Of a stretch of DNA of 6,079 nucleotides, positions 1-5,918 are shown in pieces; position 1 is the stretch's first letter; every line of letters starts with the position of its first letter. Location: NCBI GenBank assembly GCA_012842765.1, contig DUWJ01000404.1, forward strand, positions 1 through 6,079, given 5' to 3'. The DNA is from Bacillota bacterium (GTDB lineage: Bacteria > Bacillota > DTU025). The notes under the pieces are model-generated. The model had not been told where the DNA came from. It ran no database searches and worked only from the letters and a program-made list of their open reading frames with translations. A program made the position numbers and the translations under genes.

Positions 1-1422
1 TAGGCGGTTGATCTCCTTTTCCGCTGATGGAGTGTACACGACCCCATCAGCGCCATATATCTCCGTCGCCAGTATCTCGATCTTGTCACGAATAGGCATG
101 TTTGGATCATAGATGGGCTTGAAATTGTTCTGGTCATTCTCGACAGCTTCAAGAACCTCTTGGGCCAACTCGATTCCGCCGTCCCCGCCCCTCGCCACAA
201 CATCCGATATCGCGCTGCGAACACCCAAGGCATCGCAATGCTTCTTCACGAGCTCTAGCTCCTCTGGGGTATCTGTAGGGAATCTGTTTATCGCCACGAC
301 TGTGGGAAGCCCGAATTTTTTCAGGTTCTCAATGTGCTTGTCAAGGTTGGCACAACCCTTCTCGAGAGCATCAAGATTCGTCTCTGCGACTTTCGACTTC
401 GGAACGCCGCCGTGCATGTTAAGGGCGCGAACAGAGGCTACAAGAACCGTCACATCCGGTGTGAGCCCTGTAAATCTGTGCACTATATCGAAGAACTTCT
501 CAGCGCCAAGATCTGCAGCGAATCCACCTTCGGTGACCACGTAATCACAAAGTTTGAGCGCCATGCGCGTGGCAATTACCGAGTTGTTGCCATGGGCGAT
601 GTTCGCAAAAGGACCGCCGTGGACGAATGCTGGTTGGCCTTCGACTGTCTGAACCAAGTTCGGCTTGATTGCATCCTTGAGCAGGACAGCCATTGCCCCC
701 ACTGCCTTGAGATCTGCGGCGGTCACCGGCTGTCCATCCCTTGTGTAGGCCACGACGAGCCGGCCGAGCCGAGCCTTGAGGTCCTCCATATCAGAGGCCA
801 GACAAAGCACAGCCATTATCTCAGAAGCAACAGAGATATCGAACCCAGACTCCCGTGGAGTCCCATTGGCCTTGCCACCCAAACCACAAACGATATTCCG
901 CAGCTGCCTCTCGTTCATGTCCATCACACGACGCCAAGCAACCCTGTGGATATCGATATTCAGATCATTTCCCTGGTGAATGTGGTTGTCCAGCATGGCG
1001 GCAAGCAGGTTATGGGCAGTGCTTACTGCGTGGATGTCTCCTGTAAAATGCAGGTTGATATCCTCCATTGGGAGTACCTGTGAATAGCCGCCACCGGCAG
1101 CTCCTCCCTTGATCCCGAAGGTCGGACCCAGCGAAGGCTCACGCAAGCAAACCATTACCTTCTTGTTCAACTTCCCCAAGGCCTGGGTCAAGCCCACAGC
1201 CATGCATGTCTTGCCCTCGCCTGCCGGCGTCGCTGTTATCGCTGTAGTGTAAATAAGTTTGCCATTCGGACGGTCCTTCAGCCGATCGAACACGTCAAGG
1301 GAAACCTTGGCCTTATATTTACCATAATACTCGATCTCGTCCTCTGTCAGACCCACCTCTTTCGCAACGTCAATTATGGGCCTGAGCTTAGTGGACTGCG
1401 CTATCTCGATATCGCTCAACAC
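1..1422 (-). CDS. fhs: Formate-tetrahydrofolate ligase (formyltetrahydrofolate synthetase), C-terminus cut by window edge
   Basis: Cytosolic enzyme that joins formate to tetrahydrofolate using ATP, giving 10-formyltetrahydrofolate; it is the entry step of the methyl branch of the Wood-Ljungdahl pathway and of C1 metabolism. Reading the minus strand from a GTG at 1422 gives 474 codons without a stop. Visible family marks are the P-loop TPAGEGKT (residues 65-72), the signature around [11 protein letters not shown] (103-113), and the second signature around VRALNMHGG (331-339). The family is usually about 555 residues, so roughly 80 C-terminal residues lie beyond position 1. The GTG start is chosen because an in-frame TAA (the nfnB stop) lies just upstream and GGAGGTG at 1439-1433 sits 10 bases before it; TTG 1419 is the alternative. 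It begins 21 bases after nfnB, so it should be co-transcribed with nfnAB. Identity is very secure; the exact start less so. Confidence 0.97.
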   Translation of the reverse strand, partial: MLSDIEIAQSTKLRPIIDVAKEVGLTEDEIEYYGKYKAKVSLDVFDRLKDRPNGKLIYTTAITATPAGEGKTCMAVGLTQALGKLNKKVMVCLREPSLGPTFGIKGGAAGGGYSQVLPMEDINLHFTGDIHAVSTAHNLLAAMLDNHIHQGNDLNIDIHRVAWRRVMDMNERQLRNIVCGLGGKANGTPRESGFDISVASEIMAVLCLASDMEDLKARLGRLVVAYTRDGQPVTAADLKAVGAMAVLLKDAIKPNLVQTVEGQPAFVHGGPFANIAHGNNSVIATRMALKLCDYVVTEGGFAADLGAEKFFDIVHRFTGLTPDVTVLVASVRALNMHGGVPKSKVAETNLDALEKGCANLDKHIENLKKFGLPTVVAINRFPTDTPEELELVKKHCDALGVRSAISDVVARGGDGGIELAQEVLEAVENDQNNFKPIYDPNMPIRDKIEILATEIYGADGVVYTPSAEKEINRL

Positions 1423-1432
1423 TTCTAAGCTA

Positions 1433-1439
1433 CACCTCC
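1433..1439 (-). promoter_or_regulatory. Ribosome binding site of fhs
   Basis: GGAGGTG on the minus strand, 10 bases before the GTG at 1422. It is the only strong Shine-Dalgarno sequence in the 21-base gap after nfnB and supports the non-ATG start. Confidence 0.7.
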
Positions 1440-1443
1440 ACCA

Positions 1444-2931
1444 TTAAAACCTAGACCGGATCCATTCATCGATTCCTCTAGCGGCGCGCTTTCCCGCTCC
1501 CATAGCGGATATGACCGTTGCAGCGCCTGTGACTATGTCACCACCTGCCCACACGCCGGGGATGCTTGTTGCTCCGCATTCGTCACGCACCTCAATGTTC
1601 CCTTTTCGGTTAAGTTCCAAACCCTTGGTGCGTTCAGTCAAGAGAGGATTGGGCCCCTGACCCACGGCCACAATAACCGTATCCACATCGAGAATGAATT
1701 CCGACCCCTCTACCGGCACCGGGCGCCTCCTGCCGCTTGCGTCCGGCTCACCCAGTTCCATACGGATACACTCCATCCCTGAAACTTTACCGCAGCCGTC
1801 TGATATGATGCGCACAGGATTGGCAAGGAGCATCATCTCCACGCCTTCCTCTTCGGCGTTCTCGATCTCCTCAAGCCTTGCCGGCATCTCAGCCCGAGAG
1901 CGGCGATAGACTATCTTGACTTCCTCGGCGCCAAGACGAAGAGAAGTGCGGGCCGAATCCATGGCAACATTGCCTGCGCCCACCACGGCAACCTTCGATC
2001 CAATATTGACAGGAGTATCGTATTGGGGAAACATGTAGGCTTTCATCAGGTTGACCCTGGTAAGGAACTCGTTAGCGGAATAAACCCCGTTCAGGTTCTC
2101 TCCGGGGATGCCGAGGAAATACGGGAGGCCTGCACCAGTAGCAATGAACGCAGCCTGGTATTGGCCAGACTCCAGCATTTCGCGCAAATCCAAAGTCAGC
2201 CCTACAACTACGTTGGTGAAGATTCGTACGCCCAGGCTGCGCACGTATTCAACTTCCTCGTCGACGATGGACTTTGGAAGCCTGAACTCTGGAATGCCGT
2301 ATCGCAACACACCTCCGGTGTCGTGCAAAGACTCAAACATATCTACCTTGTATCCCTTGAGGGCAAGGTCTGCAGCACAGGTGAGCCCTGCAGGGCCTGT
2401 ACCTATCACCGCCACACGCGCCGCTGAAGCCGCAGAATCGCTTGTAGGAGCGCATCCGCGGGAGTCCAGCTCGCATACTTTCTGTTCACACCCGCACTGC
2501 AAATCGGAGTCAACATCGCCTGCACAGGCTTCGCGCTTCTCAACCGCTCGCTTGCTGGCCCAATCTGCAGCAAAACGTTCCAGCGCTCCGATGGCCACAG
2601 GTTCATACTTGCGCCCCAGCGTGCACAGGCTCTCGCATTGACTCTCCTGGGGGCATACCCTCCCGCATATCGCGGGCAGGCTGTTCTTCTCCTTTATCTT
2701 CGCAGCAGCCTCGTCATACTTACCTTCGGCAATAAGCGCGACGAACTCTGGAATGTCAACTTCAACAGGGCACCCTGTCGTGCATGGCCTAGTCTTGCAC
2801 TGGATGCATCGTTCAGCTTCACGCCTTGCCAATTCCGGGTCGAGTCCGAGCGCCACTTCGCTGAAATTCGTCCGCCTTGCCTCCGGCGACTGCTTCGGCA
2901 TCTCAGTTCTGTCGACTATTTTGCGTGACAC
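1444..2931 (-). CDS. nfnB: NfnB: large subunit of NADH-dependent reduced ferredoxin:NADP+ oxidoreductase (GltA/GltD-like flavoprotein)
   Basis: Large subunit of the cytosolic electron-bifurcating transhydrogenase that couples NADPH oxidation to reduction of ferredoxin and NAD+, and the reverse. Related proteins are often annotated as NADPH-dependent glutamate synthase small chain. Counting from GTG 2931 (495 residues), the N-terminus has two iron-sulfur cysteine sets, C42-x2-C45-x4-C50-x3-C54 and C89-x3-C93-x5-C99-x3-C103. Then come an FAD-binding Rossmann motif VIGTGPAG (175-182), a second dinucleotide motif VVGAGNVAMDSAR (316-328) followed by VYRRSRAEMPAR, and a C-terminal GDIVTGAATVISAMGAGK. 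The linker before the first Rossmann motif is longer than usual and carries five extra cysteines (136-160). No glutamate synthase large subunit is present, and the partner is NfnA, so the Nfn role is preferred. GTG 2931 has AGGGGTGG six bases upstream; GTG 2937 and ATG 2901 are alternatives. The start overlaps the nfnA end by 16 bases. Confidence 0.95.
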   Translation of the reverse strand: MSRKIVDRTEMPKQSPEARRTNFSEVALGLDPELARREAERCIQCKTRPCTTGCPVEVDIPEFVALIAEGKYDEAAAKIKEKNSLPAICGRVCPQESQCESLCTLGRKYEPVAIGALERFAADWASKRAVEKREACAGDVDSDLQCGCEQKVCELDSRGCAPTSDSAASAARVAVIGTGPAGLTCAADLALKGYKVDMFESLHDTGGVLRYGIPEFRLPKSIVDEEVEYVRSLGVRIFTNVVVGLTLDLREMLESGQYQAAFIATGAGLPYFLGIPGENLNGVYSANEFLTRVNLMKAYMFPQYDTPVNIGSKVAVVGAGNVAMDSARTSLRLGAEEVKIVYRRSRAEMPARLEEIENAEEEGVEMMLLANPVRIISDGCGKVSGMECIRMELGEPDASGRRRPVPVEGSEFILDVDTVIVAVGQGPNPLLTERTKGLELNRKGNIEVRDECGATSIPGVWAGGDIVTGAATVISAMGAGKRAARGIDEWIRSRF

Positions 2932-3767
2932 TTGCACCCACCCCTATCTGCCTCGAAGCGCTCTCTTGCAATTTGCTCCTTGTCGCGGAAGAAACCCTGC
3001 CTCGATACGAGTTCGTCGAAGTCCACTTTGTGTCCGTCGAACTCCGGTCCATCAACACACGAAAACTTGACTTCACCATCTACTGTGACTCTACAGCATC
3101 CACACATCCCGGTTCCATCAACCATGATCGCATTGAGGCTGACAGTTGTGGGTATGTTGTGTTTCCTAGTTACATCTGCTACAGCCTGCATCATCCTGAC
3201 AGGCCCGATTGCGATTACTTCATCGATCTTCTGCCCCGAACCGATCAACTCTTCGAGCGCTCCACTGACAAACCCATGGTATCCAAGGCTCCCATCATCA
3301 GTGGCCCAAATCACTTCGTCACTGAACTTTTCCACTTCATCTCTGAGAACGAGCAGATCACGAGTGCGCGCGCCTACAATGGATATGACATGATTGCCTA
3401 TGGCCTTATGCGCCCTGATCTGTGGAAGGACCGGTGCAACCCCTATCCCTCCGGCCACAGCCACCACAGTTCCCACCTTCTCGATGCGGGTTGCCTGGCC
3501 AAGAGGGCCTGCTACATCCTTAAAATAGTCGCCTACCTCGAGCATACCCATTTCCATGGTGCTCTTTCCCACTTCCTGCACGACGAGCGTGATCGTGCCT
3601 GTCTCTCGATTGTGGCCTGCAATTGTCAGGGGAATCCTTTCCCCTGTTTCGCTCGTTCTGACCACGACGAAATTGCCGGGGCGCGCGCCTTTAGCAACCA
3701 GCGGCGCCTCAACTTCATACTGGTGCACGCCCGGCGCGAGAGTGCACTTTTCAACAATCTTGAACAT
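2916..3767 (-). CDS. nfnA: NfnA: small subunit of NADH-dependent reduced ferredoxin:NADP+ oxidoreductase (ferredoxin-NADP reductase-like, FAD and [2Fe-2S])
   Basis: Small subunit of the NfnAB bifurcating transhydrogenase; it handles NAD(H) and passes electrons through FAD and a [2Fe-2S] cluster to NfnB. The product is 283 residues, normal for the family. An N-terminal beta-barrel holds the FAD motif RIPLTIA (44-50). The nucleotide-binding domain has GGIGVAP (106-112). The C-terminal cluster region reads DGTGMCGCC (217-225) with C237 in SCVDGPEFDGHK. The Nfn family is reported to use an Asp beside three Cys as cluster ligands; which residues serve here is inference. The frame is open upstream to 3836, but ATG 3767 is chosen: GGGGGTG lies five bases before it and MFKIVEKC is the usual family start. 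Homologs are also annotated as sulfide dehydrogenase SudB or PyrK-like; pairing with nfnB argues against a pyrimidine role. Confidence 0.95.
   Translation of the reverse strand: MFKIVEKCTLAPGVHQYEVEAPLVAKGARPGNFVVVRTSETGERIPLTIAGHNRETGTITLVVQEVGKSTMEMGMLEVGDYFKDVAGPLGQATRIEKVGTVVAVAGGIGVAPVLPQIRAHKAIGNHVISIVGARTRDLLVLRDEVEKFSDEVIWATDDGSLGYHGFVSGALEELIGSGQKIDEVIAIGPVRMMQAVADVTRKHNIPTTVSLNAIMVDGTGMCGCCRVTVDGEVKFSCVDGPEFDGHKVDFDELVSRQGFFRDKEQIARERFEADRGGCKCHAK
2938..2945 (-). promoter_or_regulatory. Ribosome binding site of nfnB, inside the nfnA 3' end
   Basis: AGGGGTGG on the minus strand, within the last codons of nfnA. It is six bases before GTG 2931 but abuts GTG 2937, which is why 2931 is preferred as the start. 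Its place inside nfnA suggests translational coupling of the two subunits. Confidence 0.6.
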
Positions 3768-3772
3768 CCGTT

Positions 3773-3779
3773 CACCCCC
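3773..3779 (-). promoter_or_regulatory. Ribosome binding site of nfnA
   Basis: GGGGGTG on the minus strand, five bases before ATG 3767. It favours this start over TTG and ATG codons further upstream in the same frame (up to 3836), which would add residues not typical of the family. Confidence 0.65.
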
Positions 3780-3858
3780 ACATAACAACAACCCTGACTG
3801 TGCTGCCATCATAGTCCCACATCGCAAGCGCGGCAATTCCTACTCTGCTCCAGCACTA

Positions 3859-3887
3859 ATAATATCCTTGGCTGCATGCATGGTCAA
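3859..3887 (-). promoter_or_regulatory. Sigma-A-type promoter of the nfnA-nfnB-fhs operon
   Basis: On the minus strand TTGACC (3887-3882) is followed by a 17-base spacer and TATTAT (3864-3859): five of six matches in each box and the ideal spacing. Transcription would start near 3852, giving a leader of about 85 bases before nfnA. It lies about 100 bases after the end of the SRA-HNH-NUDIX gene, so nfnA need not depend on read-through from that gene. The call is by eye only; the boxes and spacing are seen directly, activity is inferred. Confidence 0.65.
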
Positions 3888-3994
3888 CCAACTGAAGTTC
3901 GCAAGTGCGCCTCGAGCGATTCGAACGCCCGCTCAAGAGCATGGCACGCGTGCACATCTCTACAGCGCAATGGGCACAGAGACTTGACGGTCAC
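3884..3994 (-). CDS. Possible 36-residue cysteine-rich small protein coupled to the NUDIX fusion gene
   Basis: A GTG at 3994 overlaps the TGA stop of the upstream gene (GTGA arrangement typical of translational coupling) and opens 36 codons to a TGA at 3886-3884. The N-terminal half has C7, C11 and C17 plus H15 and H18; the second half looks like an amphipathic helix (ALERAFESLEAHL). I do not recognise the family. Against it: no good Shine-Dalgarno, very short, and its last codons run into the -35 box of the nfnA promoter. It may be chance, or the remnant of a longer gene. Confidence 0.25.
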   Translation of the reverse strand: MTVKSLCPLRCRDVHACHALERAFESLEAHLRTSVG

Positions 3995-5334
3995 AATAAC
4001 CTGGCCGCAACAGCCGCTATGGGCAAATCTGCCGAGGCAAGGTCATACGATTCCAATTCATGGGGCCATACCCACGCTTTGCTGATATGTTCCCGCAGCT
4101 CAAGCTGGTTTCCAACTGCGTTGGCAGACAGCCCGAAAAGGCGCACGGCAGAGTCATCATACTGATAGAACGAGGACACAAGGGGTCGAATATCTGCAAT
4201 GTCCAGGTTCAATTCCTCCCTGATTTCCCTGGCCAAACAAGCCTCCAAGGTCTCCCCTGGCTCGATCTTTCCGCCAGGAAACTCCCATTTGCCGGCAAGT
4301 GCGCCATGCCCTCGCTGAGTAAGCAATACCTTCCCTTCTGCGTTCCTAATTACCGCAGCTGTAACCGCCAGGAAGTCGCCTCTGTCAACTGAGCGTTCAA
4401 GCAGTGCTATCTTGCGGGCCAGGGCCACATCATGACTCCGCCCATTCCAGGCATCATGGATCATCCGGTGACATTCGGGGCAGCATGCAGCGATGCCATG
4501 CACAGGATCCACCCCGGAATCATACGGTCGAAGCATGTAATGGGGCTCGAGATATGGTTCACCATCAGGGTCCGAAAACGGCGACGGCTTACCGCAACTC
4601 TCACAGAAGCCGAAAGCGCGATCGAGCGCATACCGCTGAATCAGGGCGCAGTCTGACGACCATTTCCAGGCATTGCTGTGATGTCCGGGACGAGTGCTCT
4701 CAGCGCTCGCAGCAATAGCGCCATGGCGGCTATTGAGGAAATCCAACGCGCAGCGCTCTGCCAACACAGAATGCAGCACCAATTCGTGAGAATTCTTCCG
4801 AAGGCGATCGATCGCGTGTACAGGAGCAAGCCGGAACATGATCGCCATCCTCCCGGCGGACGCCTGCGCGAAGTAATAGCCTGCACATTCCATCGAACCG
4901 ATGAATCTCCACGCCTGTCTCCCTTCCGAGCGGGTAGTCTCTTCAAAAAGGAGGAGCAGCTTTCCGTCACGAGCATGGTCACGCACTGCGCGATTACCGC
5001 GAAGGAACTGAACGTGCTTCTCGCCTCGAAAATGGTAGAAGCCATCATCACGCCATCCTTCCTCCGGATCTGAAACGTATGGCGCCAGCTCGGCTGAGGC
5101 AGTATGGGCGATCGGCAATTCATCTTCTGGCAGGGCGCAGCTGTGTTCTCCTTCAGGAGAGCCGCAGTCGACGCCGTGCCGCACCTTAAAGTCGCAACTT
5201 TTTCTTGCAAACAAAAGAACAACCGGTGCTGCCTTTGGGGTGCTGATCCTCAAGCCTCGTTGACCGCCATATAGGGAGTGTATGGCATCTCTGGCATAGA
5301 CTGATCCGATCATCAGCTCTTGGTTCAACTCCAT
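3991..5334 (-). CDS. SRA-like (ScoMcrA type) - HNH - NUDIX (MutT-like) fusion protein
   Basis: A 447-residue protein with three parts. Residues about 5-172 resemble the SRA-like domain of ScoMcrA-type HNH proteins: GSVYARDAIHSLYGGQR, ISTP (30-33), a GNRAVRDH block (113-120), GKLLLLFEE (124-132) and IMFRLAPV (165-172). SRA domains read modified bases in DNA. Residues 244-293 form a zinc-finger HNH region: C244/C247, LEPHY (262-266), C285/C288, H289 and H293. The usual His-His is His-Tyr here, so cleavage is uncertain. Residues 321-447 are a MutT-like NUDIX domain with WEFPGGKIEPGE and box G355-x5-E361-x7-R369-E370-x2-E373-E374; this class hydrolyses nucleoside triphosphates such as 8-oxo-dGTP. 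Likely cytosolic; no signal peptide or membrane segment. ATG 5334 is chosen because GGTGGTGG lies seven bases upstream and the domain starts there; the frame reaches ATG 5409. Domain calls are firm; the joint function (modified-base surveillance, type IV restriction-like defence) is inference. Confidence 0.88.
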   Translation of the reverse strand: MELNQELMIGSVYARDAIHSLYGGQRGLRISTPKAAPVVLLFARKSCDFKVRHGVDCGSPEGEHSCALPEDELPIAHTASAELAPYVSDPEEGWRDDGFYHFRGEKHVQFLRGNRAVRDHARDGKLLLLFEETTRSEGRQAWRFIGSMECAGYYFAQASAGRMAIMFRLAPVHAIDRLRKNSHELVLHSVLAERCALDFLNSRHGAIAASAESTRPGHHSNAWKWSSDCALIQRYALDRAFGFCESCGKPSPFSDPDGEPYLEPHYMLRPYDSGVDPVHGIAACCPECHRMIHDAWNGRSHDVALARKIALLERSVDRGDFLAVTAAVIRNAEGKVLLTQRGHGALAGKWEFPGGKIEPGETLEACLAREIREELNLDIADIRPLVSSFYQYDDSAVRLFGLSANAVGNQLELREHISKAWVWPHELESYDLASADLPIAAVAARLL

Positions 5335-5341
5335 GTTAAAA

Positions 5342-5349
5342 CCACCACC
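5342..5349 (-). promoter_or_regulatory. Ribosome binding site of the SRA-HNH-NUDIX gene
   Basis: GGTGGTGG on the minus strand, seven bases before ATG 5334. It is an imperfect Shine-Dalgarno but better placed than anything before ATG 5409, whose extra 25 residues match no domain. It decides the shorter start. Confidence 0.5.
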
Positions 5350-5751
5350 ATAGATAGACTGGGATGAAATTGAGCGCACAAAGACCCTTGGCTTAGGGGA
5401 AATGCGCATTTCGACCGCCCTTCGCCCCTGGAGAGCGACTACTCCGTCGATAGGCGTAGCTCAGCCGCATCCTGCCATGACGTCATTTCCTATAGAACAT
5501 ATTCGATCAACAAGTGCAAGGCCTTGGCTGATCCCGCCGATATGATGGCGTTATCCTCATCCCATGATCGGCATGGAATACGAAGAAGGCTATCCCCGCA
5601 TTGCCTACCCTTTCGTGTGTATGGTGTAAAGTGACAACCTTAATGCAAGAGCACCGATTATTGCACATACATGGGCTCTCAGCGCAGTCTAACACCTATT
5701 CGTGGCACTCAAGCTTCCCGTCCCGCGGTTGCAGCTGTCGCCGACCATGCA

Positions 5752-5777
5752 GAAAGCCGGGCGGCCGCCCGGCTTTC
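5752..5777 (-). terminator. GC-rich perfect palindrome, probable terminator of rex (possibly bidirectional)
   Basis: A perfect 26-base palindrome whose arms read GAAAGCCGGGC around a GGCC centre, so the transcript can form a strong hairpin with a four-base loop. On the minus strand it lies about 130 bases after the rex stop and the stem is followed by TTTCT, a short U-tract. On the plus strand it is followed by TTTCA. The stem strength and position fit an intrinsic terminator; the weak U-tract is why confidence is moderate. Confidence 0.6.
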
Positions 5778-5832
5778 ACATGGTTTGACAGCCAACTGCT
5801 TATTATCCCCCCGCGCCCACGCGAGGAGCAAC

Positions 5833-5871
5833 ATGATCGAGTTCTATAGCGTCATCATGGCCTATCTCTAA
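5833..5871 (+). CDS. Possible 12-residue peptide ORF with a Shine-Dalgarno
   Basis: On the plus strand GAGGAG (5823-5828) precedes ATG 5833 by four bases and opens a 12-codon frame encoding MIEFYSVIMAYL, then TAA. The peptide is hydrophobic. There is no correctly spaced promoter upstream (TTGACA at 5785 and TATTAT at 5801 are only 10 bases apart) and no plus-strand gene follows for it to lead into. Most likely chance; recorded because of the good ribosome site. Confidence 0.12.
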   Translation: MIEFYSVIMAYL

Positions 5872-5878
5872 GGGTTGT

Positions 5879-5918
5879 CTCGCTGGCCTTGCGACATTCC
5901 TCGCACATGCTCAGCGAG
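5879..5918 (-). other. Nested stem-loop at the rex stop codon
   Basis: CTCGCTG (5879-5885) pairs with CAGCGAG (5912-5918), enclosing a second stem TGCGA (5890-5894) with TCGCA (5901-5905). The outer arm includes the rex stop codon. No U-tract follows on the minus strand, so it is not a classical terminator; it could protect the 3' end of the rex message. Pairing is seen directly, any role is inferred. Confidence 0.3.

Larger units (their letters stand above)
5335..5910. other. Intergenic region between rex and the SRA-HNH-NUDIX gene
   Basis: About 576 bases without a convincing gene on either strand. It contains a 26-base perfect palindrome (5752-5777, listed separately), a 10-base palindrome ATGACGTCAT (5477-5486) that could be an operator or chance, and a minus-strand stretch open for about 49 codons from after a TAA near 5643 to a TAG near 5495, with no good start or ribosome site. 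I found no convincing sigma-A promoter for the SRA-HNH-NUDIX gene here, so its start of transcription remains unexplained. Confidence 0.6.

Noticed and set aside
334..1083. 249-codon open frame on the plus strand
   Set aside because: It lies fully antisense to fhs, whose frame gives an unmistakable family match. The translation has no recognisable motif and is a shadow of biased codon use.
2877..3785. 302-codon open frame on the plus strand
   Set aside because: Antisense to nfnA and the start of nfnB; its translation shows no domain and the opposite strand encodes clear NfnA motifs.
3800..3856. Complementary GTGCTG / CAGCAC arms in the nfnA leader
   Set aside because: Only six pairs with a 45-base loop and no extension; too weak to call a regulatory structure.
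3913..3931. T-arm-like hairpin on the minus strand with loop TTCGAAT and a six-pair stem, suggesting a tRNA
   Set aside because: No matching acceptor stem about 70 bases upstream, no D-arm or anticodon arm, and no CCA end. It is probably chance within the gap after the NUDIX gene.
4641..5222. 193-codon open frame on the minus strand in another frame
   Set aside because: It lies inside the SRA-HNH-NUDIX gene in a different frame. Only the main frame shows the SRA, HNH and NUDIX motifs.
5452..5475. GGCGTAGCTCAG, resembling the 5' part of a tRNA, on the plus strand
   Set aside because: The following bases lack the GG of the D-loop and do not form a D-stem, anticodon arm or T-arm.
5495..5645. 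Minus-strand open stretch of about 49 codons ending in a helix-like AKALHLLIEYVL
   Set aside because: Considered as a gene remnant, but it has no start with a ribosome site and no family I recognise; its length is within chance for this composition.
5507..5695. 62-codon minus-strand frame in the intergenic region
   Set aside because: No ribosome site, odd Cys/His-rich composition, no recognisable motif, and no related frame around it.
5785..5806. TTGACA and TATTAT on the plus strand as a promoter
   Set aside because: Each box looks good but the spacer is only 10 bases, too short for a sigma-70/sigma-A promoter.
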